NCBI RefSeq assembly: GCF_003248355.1 | Contig: NZ_QKWY01000002.1 | Coordinates: forward strand, 2,976,001 to 3,040,000 | Direction: 5' to 3' | From: Streptomyces sp. AC1-42W | Lineage (GTDB): Bacteria > Actinomycetota > Actinomycetes > Streptomycetales > Streptomycetaceae | Length of the DNA stretch: 64,000 nucleotides | Shown here: piece by piece, positions 60,127-64,000 of the stretch | Layout of the letters: the number at the start of each line of letters is the position of its first letter | Position numbering within the stretch: position 1 is the stretch's first letter | Made by a program: the position numbers and the translations under genes | The notes under the pieces: model-generated | Database searches by the model: none | The model's input: only the letters and a program-made list of their open reading frames with translations | Told to the model about the DNA's origin: nothing

Positions 60127-61524
60127 TCAGACGTTCCGGCTGTGGCTGACGGTCCGCTCCGCCGGCGCGTCACGGAACAGGTTGATCGCGTCCAGGTGCC
60201 TCTCGCGCATCTCGTGGTCGCGCACGCCCAGGCCCTCGCGCGGGGCCAGCGCCAGGACGCCGACCTTGCCCTGGTGGCGGTTGCGGTGCACGTCGTACGC
60301 GGCCTGGCCGGTCTCCTCCAGCGAGTAGACCTTGGAGAGCGTCGGGTGGATCTTGCCCTTGGCGACCAGACGGTTGGCCTCCCACGCCTCGCGGTAGTTG
60401 GCGAAGTGGGAGCCGATGATGCGCTTGAGCGACATCCACAGGTAGCGGTTGTCGTACTCGTGCTGGTAGCCCGAGGTCGAGGCGCAGGTGACGATCGTGC
60501 CCCCCTTGCGGGTCACGTAGACGCTCGCGCCGAACGTCTCGCGGCCCGGGTGCTCGAAGACGATGTCGACGTCCTCGCCGCCGGTCAGCTCGCGGATGCG
60601 CTTGCCGAACCGCTTCCACTCGCGCGGGTCCTGGTTGTGCTCGTCCTGCCAGAACCGGTAGCCCTCGGCGTTGCGGTCGATGATCGCCTCGGCGCCCATC
60701 CGCCGGCAGATCTCCGCCTTCTGCTCGCTGGAGACGACACAGATCGGGTTGGCGCCGCCGGCCAGCGCGAACTGCGTGGCGTACGAGCCCAGGCCGCCGC
60801 TCGCGCCCCAGATCAGCACGTTGTCGCCCTGCTTCATACCGGCGCCGTTGCGCGAGACGAGTTGGCGGTACGCGGTGGAGTTGACCAGGCCGGGAGCCGC
60901 GGCCTCCTCCCAGCTGAGGTGGTCCGGCTTCGGCATCAGCTGGTTGGACTTGACGAGCGCGATCTCGGCGAGACCGCCGAAGTTGGTCTCGAAGCCCCAG
61001 ATGCGCTGCTCCGGGTCGAGCATCGTGTCGTTGTGGCCGTCCGAGGACTCCAGCTCGACGGAGAGGCAGTGCGCGACGACCTCGTCACCGGGCTTCCAGG
61101 CGTTGACGCCGGGGCCGGTGCGCAGCACGACGCCCGCCAGGTCGGAGCCGATGACGTGGTACGGCAGGTCGTGGCGCCTGGTCAGCTCGCTGACCCGGCC
61201 GTAGCGCTCCAGGAAGCCGAACGTGGCGACCGGCTCGAAGATGGAGGTCCAGACGGAGTTGTAGTTCACCGAGCTGGCCATCACCGCGACCAACGCCTCG
61301 CCGGGGCCGAGTTCCGGCACCGGCACCTCCTCGACGTGGAGGGACTTGCGCGGGTCCTTGTCCCGGCTCTCGACGCCGGCGAACATCTCGGCCTCGTCCT
61401 TGTGCACGGTGACCGCGCGGTACGACTCCGGGATCGGCAGCGCGGCGAAGTCGGCGGTGGTGGCCGCGGCGGAGCCGCTCTGCGCTTCGGTCTGCGACTG
61501 GATCGCGTCCAGGATTTCCTTCAC
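60127..61524 (-). CDS. ccr: Crotonyl-CoA carboxylase/reductase
   Basis: 465 residues from GTG 61524 (GGAGG five bases upstream). Medium-chain dehydrogenase fold: ASSVNYNSVWTSIFEPV, YHVIGSDLAGVVLRTGPGVNAWKPGDEVVAHC, LIWGASGGLGSYATQFALAGG (NADPH site), GGTIVTCASTSGYQHEYDNRYLWM. Reductively carboxylates crotonyl-CoA to ethylmalonyl-CoA, opening the pathway encoded downstream and also supplying ethylmalonyl-CoA for polyketides. Head of the five-gene operon, transcribed from a promoter about 260 bases upstream. Confidence 0.95.
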   Translation of the reverse strand: MKEILDAIQSQTEAQSGSAAATTADFAALPIPESYRAVTVHKDEAEMFAGVESRDKDPRKSLHVEEVPVPELGPGEALVAVMASSVNYNSVWTSIFEPVATFGFLERYGRVSELTRRHDLPYHVIGSDLAGVVLRTGPGVNAWKPGDEVVAHCLSVELESSDGHNDTMLDPEQRIWGFETNFGGLAEIALVKSNQLMPKPDHLSWEEAAAPGLVNSTAYRQLVSRNGAGMKQGDNVLIWGASGGLGSYATQFALAGGANPICVVSSEQKAEICRRMGAEAIIDRNAEGYRFWQDEHNQDPREWKRFGKRIRELTGGEDVDIVFEHPGRETFGASVYVTRKGGTIVTCASTSGYQHEYDNRYLWMSLKRIIGSHFANYREAWEANRLVAKGKIHPTLSKVYSLEETGQAAYDVHRNRHQGKVGVLALAPREGLGVRDHEMRERHLDAINLFRDAPAERTVSHSRNV

Positions 61525-61787
61525 GGGTGCCTCCGGCGGATGGGATCCCCTGCTCGGCTGCTGGGCCGAGAGTTCGGGGAAGCGTTGAGGGAACGCTGAG
61601 GGGCCCTGGGAACAGGGGGAACGGGTCTGGAGGTGTGCCGTCGGTTCGGCGGGGTGGAGCTCGGCTGTCTGCTCGGTGGAGCAGGAAGGGTCGCCTGGTG
61701 ACGCAGGCGCCGGGCGCGCAGGCACGTGGCTTGCGGGGACAGCCGGCGTACGTGAGATCCCAGCACGCCGGCCGCCCGGATGCCCTC
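61525..61787 (-). other. Long untranslated leader of the ccr operon
   Basis: About 257 bases between the predicted transcription start and the ccr GTG. I see no B12-box or other riboswitch signature and no convincing leader peptide; only GC-rich stretches capable of pairing. Confidence 0.5.
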
Positions 61788-61816
61788 AACGTATGGCACT
61801 GCGTGACAGCTGGCAA
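61788..61816 (-). promoter_or_regulatory. ccr operon promoter
   Basis: Minus strand TTGCCA (61816-61811), exactly 17 bases, TACGTT (61793-61788). Confidence 0.65.
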
Positions 61817-61921
61817 GGCACTCGGTGCCAGTAATTTCCCTCAATTGTCAGTCGACTGCTACGCATGAGCAACGCGGGGGATGCTATGGGTGAGTTCGCC
61901 CCGGAAAGGGCATGCCGATTT

Positions 61922-61952
61922 GCCCGGATGACACATGATCGTTCATCCGGGC
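61922..61952 (-). terminator. Hairpin downstream of the TetR gene
   Basis: Perfect 10-bp arms GCCCGGATGA (61922-61931) and TCATCCGGGC (61943-61952) with an 11-base loop, 32 bases past the TetR stop. Confidence 0.7.
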
Positions 61953-61983
61953 GACCCGGCTGTCCGGGGTGGGGAGCCCCGGC

Positions 61984-62799
61984 TCAGCGGTCCTTGAGTG
62001 CCTGCTGGATGGTGCGCATCACTTCGTCCAGCGGCGCGTCCGTGCGCGCCACGGCGACCAGCACCTCGCCCCGGGTCTGTGCCGAGGCGGCCGGCTGGGC
62101 GGCCCGGTCCTCCTTGGCCGTGCGGCCCGCGCCGATGCCGGTGCCGAAGGTGTCGCGCACGATGGCGAAGGCCTGGTCGAGCTGTGCCTCCACATCGCCC
62201 TGCCCGTCCGCCCGCAGCCAGCGGCGCAGCACATGGTTGTGCGCGGTGACGACGGCGGACGCGGCGACCTCGGCCAGCAGTGGGTCGTCGTTGCCGGGCT
62301 GGTGGTCGCGCTCGTCGAAGTGGCCCAGGAGGTAGCGCGTGAACAGCCGCTCGTAGCGGGCCACCGAGGCGATCTCCGCCTGGCGCAGGGTGGGCACCTC
62401 GCGGGTCAGCTTGTAGCGGGCGACGGAGACCGCGGGCTTGGCCGCGTACATCCGCATGACTTCCTTGATGCCCCGGCACACCGTGTCGAGCGGGTGCTCG
62501 TGCGCCGGGGCGGCGTTCAGGACCGCCTCGGCCCGTACCAGGGTGTCGTCGTGGTCCGGGAAGATCGCCTCCTCCTTCGACCGGAAGTGCCGGAAGAAGG
62601 TCCGCCGGGCCACGCCCGCCGCCCCAGCGATCTCGTCGACCGTGGTGGCCTCGTAGCCCTTCGTGGCGAAGAGTTCCATCGCCGCGGCGGCCAGCTCGCG
62701 GCGCATTTTGAGTCGCTGGGCCGCGGCTCGGGTGCCTGCGGCACTTTCCGGGACGTCGGGCGCGGCGGACACACGGGAGGACCTGGCGGGCTGGGACAT
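61984..62799 (-). CDS. TetR-family regulator between hbd and the ccr operon
   Basis: 271 residues from ATG 62799; TACGTT six bases upstream suggests a leaderless mRNA (ATG 62817 is an alternative). HTH: LKMRRELAAAAMELFATKGYEATTVDEIAGAAGVARRTFFRHFRSKEEAIF. Long C-terminal domain ending TDAPLDEVMRTIQQALKDR. The gene order hbd-TetR-ccr is conserved in Streptomyces (as I recall, SCO6473-6475 of S. coelicolor), so it probably regulates butyryl/crotonyl-CoA metabolism. Effector unknown. Confidence 0.88.
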   Translation of the reverse strand: MSQPARSSRVSAAPDVPESAAGTRAAAQRLKMRRELAAAAMELFATKGYEATTVDEIAGAAGVARRTFFRHFRSKEEAIFPDHDDTLVRAEAVLNAAPAHEHPLDTVCRGIKEVMRMYAAKPAVSVARYKLTREVPTLRQAEIASVARYERLFTRYLLGHFDERDHQPGNDDPLLAEVAASAVVTAHNHVLRRWLRADGQGDVEAQLDQAFAIVRDTFGTGIGAGRTAKEDRAAQPAASAQTRGEVLVAVARTDAPLDEVMRTIQQALKDR

Positions 62800-62890
62800 G
62801 GTGTGAACGTACTGCATCGGCGCGGGGGAGCGCGCCTGCGGGGGCGGGCCGCCCGGAGGCCCGAGCAGCCCGCCCCAGCCGGCCCCCGCG

Positions 62891-64000
62891 TCAGCGCCGG
62901 GCATATTCGCGGAAGCCGCGCCCCGTCTTGCGGCCGAGGCAGCCGGCGGCCACCAGGTGCTCAAGGAGCGGGGCGGGCGCCAGGCCGGGATCGCGGAACT
63001 CGCCGTGCAGCACCTTCTCGATGGCGAGCGAGACATCCAGGCCGACCACGTCGAGCAGCTCGAACGGGCCCATCGGGTAGCCGCCGCCCAGCTTCATCGC
63101 GGCGTCGATGTCGTCCAGCGAGGCGTAGTGCTCCTCGACCATCTTGATGGCGTTGTTGAGGTACGGGAACAGCAGCGCGTTCACGATGAAGCCGGCCCGG
63201 TCCCCGCAGTCCACCGGGTGCTTGCGCACCTTCAGGCACACCTCGTGGACCGTGGCGTGCACATCGTCGGCGGTGAGCACCGTGCGCACGACCTCGACCA
63301 GCTTCATCGCGGGCGCCGGGTTGAAGAAGTGCATCCCGACGACGTCCTCGGGCCGCCCGGTCGCCCGCGCGATCGCCACCACCGGCAGCGAGGAGGTCGT
63401 CGTCGCCAGCACCGCGCCCGGCCGGCACACCTTGTCGAGCGCGGCGAACAGCTGCCGCTTGACCGCCAGGTCCTCGGCGACCGCCTCCACGGCCAGGTCC
63501 ACCCCGGCGAACGCGTCCAGCGAGCCGGCCGGGGTGATCCGGGCCAGCGTCTCGTCCCGCGCCTCCGGCGTCAGCCGGCCCTTGCCCACCGACCGGTCCA
63601 GCGACTTGGCGATCCGGGCCTTGGCCAGGTCCGCCTTCTCCTCGCCGCGCGCGGCGAGCACCACGTCGTACCCCGCCTTGGCGAAGACCTCCGCGATGCC
63701 GGAGGCCATCGTCCCGGAGCCGGCGACGCCCACCGAACGGACCGGGCGCCCGGCGGCCTCCCCGCCGCGCGGGGCGGGCGTCAGCGCGTCCGGCACCACG
63801 GTCTGGCTGCCCGGCTCCGCGTAGGTGTAGAAGCCGCGGCCCGCCTTGCGCCCGGTCAGCCCGGCCGCGCCGAGCTGGCCCAGGACGGGCGCGGGGGCGT
63901 GCAGCCGGTCGTGCGAGGCGGCGTACATCGCCTCCAGGACCGTACGGGCCGTGTCGATGCCGATCAGGTCCAGCAGGGCCAGCGGCCCCATCGGCAGACC
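62891..64000 (-). CDS. hbdA: 3-hydroxyacyl-CoA (hydroxybutyryl-CoA) dehydrogenase, two-module, 5' end outside window
   Basis: The frame stays open to the window edge (GLPMGPLALLDLIGIDTART), so at least 370 residues are visible and the start lies beyond. The visible order is the C-terminal 3HCDH domain of one module, then a full second module: NAD motif VGVAGSGTMASGIAEVFAKAGYDVVLAAR, VAEDLAVKRQLFAALDKV, TSSLPVVAIARATGRPEDVVGMHFFNPAPAMKLVEVV (catalytic His), GFIVNALLFPYLNNAI, MGPFELLDVVGLD. Oxidises 3-hydroxybutyryl-CoA to acetoacetyl-CoA or the reverse, feeding crotonyl-CoA to Ccr. Tandem 3HCDH arrangement matches Streptomyces HbdA-type proteins. Confidence 0.9.
   Translation of the reverse strand, partial: GLPMGPLALLDLIGIDTARTVLEAMYAASHDRLHAPAPVLGQLGAAGLTGRKAGRGFYTYAEPGSQTVVPDALTPAPRGGEAAGRPVRSVGVAGSGTMASGIAEVFAKAGYDVVLAARGEEKADLAKARIAKSLDRSVGKGRLTPEARDETLARITPAGSLDAFAGVDLAVEAVAEDLAVKRQLFAALDKVCRPGAVLATTTSSLPVVAIARATGRPEDVVGMHFFNPAPAMKLVEVVRTVLTADDVHATVHEVCLKVRKHPVDCGDRAGFIVNALLFPYLNNAIKMVEEHYASLDDIDAAMKLGGGYPMGPFELLDVVGLDVSLAIEKVLHGEFRDPGLAPAPLLEHLVAAGCLGRKTGRGFREYARR

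Noticed and set aside
61525..61787. Cobalamin riboswitch in the ccr leader.
   Set aside because: No B12-box signature could be found on the transcribed strand.
1..64000. tRNA or rRNA genes, IS elements, attachment sites and CRISPR arrays.
   Set aside because: Looked for on both strands; no cloverleaf with CCA-type end, no transposase motif with terminal repeats and no spacer-repeat array was recognised.

Overview
The window reads as chromosomal DNA of a high-GC Gram-positive mycelial actinomycete, almost certainly Streptomyces. Third codon positions are nearly all G/C, genes are packed with ATGA/GTGA overlaps, rare TTA (bldA-type) codons sit in regulatory or accessory genes, several promoters look leaderless, and the family content is typical of the genus (DUF574 methyltransferase, MAB_1171c membrane protein, AfsA hotdog protein, ethylmalonyl-CoA operon). 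I see no rRNA, tRNA, IS element or CRISPR array.

Layout. 0-5.4 kb: cell-envelope genes (FemX-like transferase, MurJ flippase), then a two-component system overlapping a small lipoprotein. 5.4-7.7 kb: DUF574 methyltransferase diverging from an XRE regulator/membrane-protein pair. 7.8-28.2 kb: the accessory region, a tropolone-type biosynthetic cluster resembling the Streptomyces trl (3,7-dihydroxytropolone) cluster. It holds a PaaZ-like MaoC hydratase, class II DAHP synthase, HpaB/HpaC-type two-component monooxygenase, group A flavin monooxygenase, PaaY-like hexapeptide protein, prephenate dehydratase and chorismate mutase. Added to these are a complete 2-oxo-acid dehydrogenase E1alpha/E1beta/E2 set, an AfsA-fold protein, an O-methyltransferase-like enzyme, a DHA2 exporter and TetR, LysR and LuxR regulators. 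The inferred logic is: DAHP synthase, chorismate mutase and prephenate dehydratase raise phenylpyruvate; the dehydrogenase converts it to phenylacetyl-CoA; Paa ring-epoxidation enzymes encoded elsewhere make the seven-membered ring; the MaoC and PaaY-like proteins divert it; the monooxygenases hydroxylate the tropone ring. The cluster is bracketed by two paralogous TetR units (TetR + siderophore-interacting flavoprotein; MFS exporter + TetR) that share a promoter/operator architecture and apparently an ATC start codon.

28.5-49 kb: gamma-glutamyltransferase; a methionine aminopeptidase diverging from an XRE regulator over a repeat-rich leaderless promoter; a reductive pyrimidine catabolism operon (amidohydrolase, aminotransferase, dihydropyrimidinase, LLM oxidoreductase); a secreted LolA-fold protein; a lipoate-ligase-like protein; a secreted GH16 glucanase; housekeeping genes; an AidB-like dehydrogenase with its TetR; and an Ada/AlkA-Ogt alkylation repair pair.

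49-64 kb: a UPF0016 cation exporter behind a yybP-ykoY manganese riboswitch, an alpha/beta hydrolase diverging from a CGNR regulator, NUDIX hydrolase, glycerate kinase, phospholipid genes psd-pssA, and the ethylmalonyl-CoA operon ccr-ecm-mcl-mch-mcd with a TetR gene and a partial two-module 3-hydroxyacyl-CoA dehydrogenase upstream.
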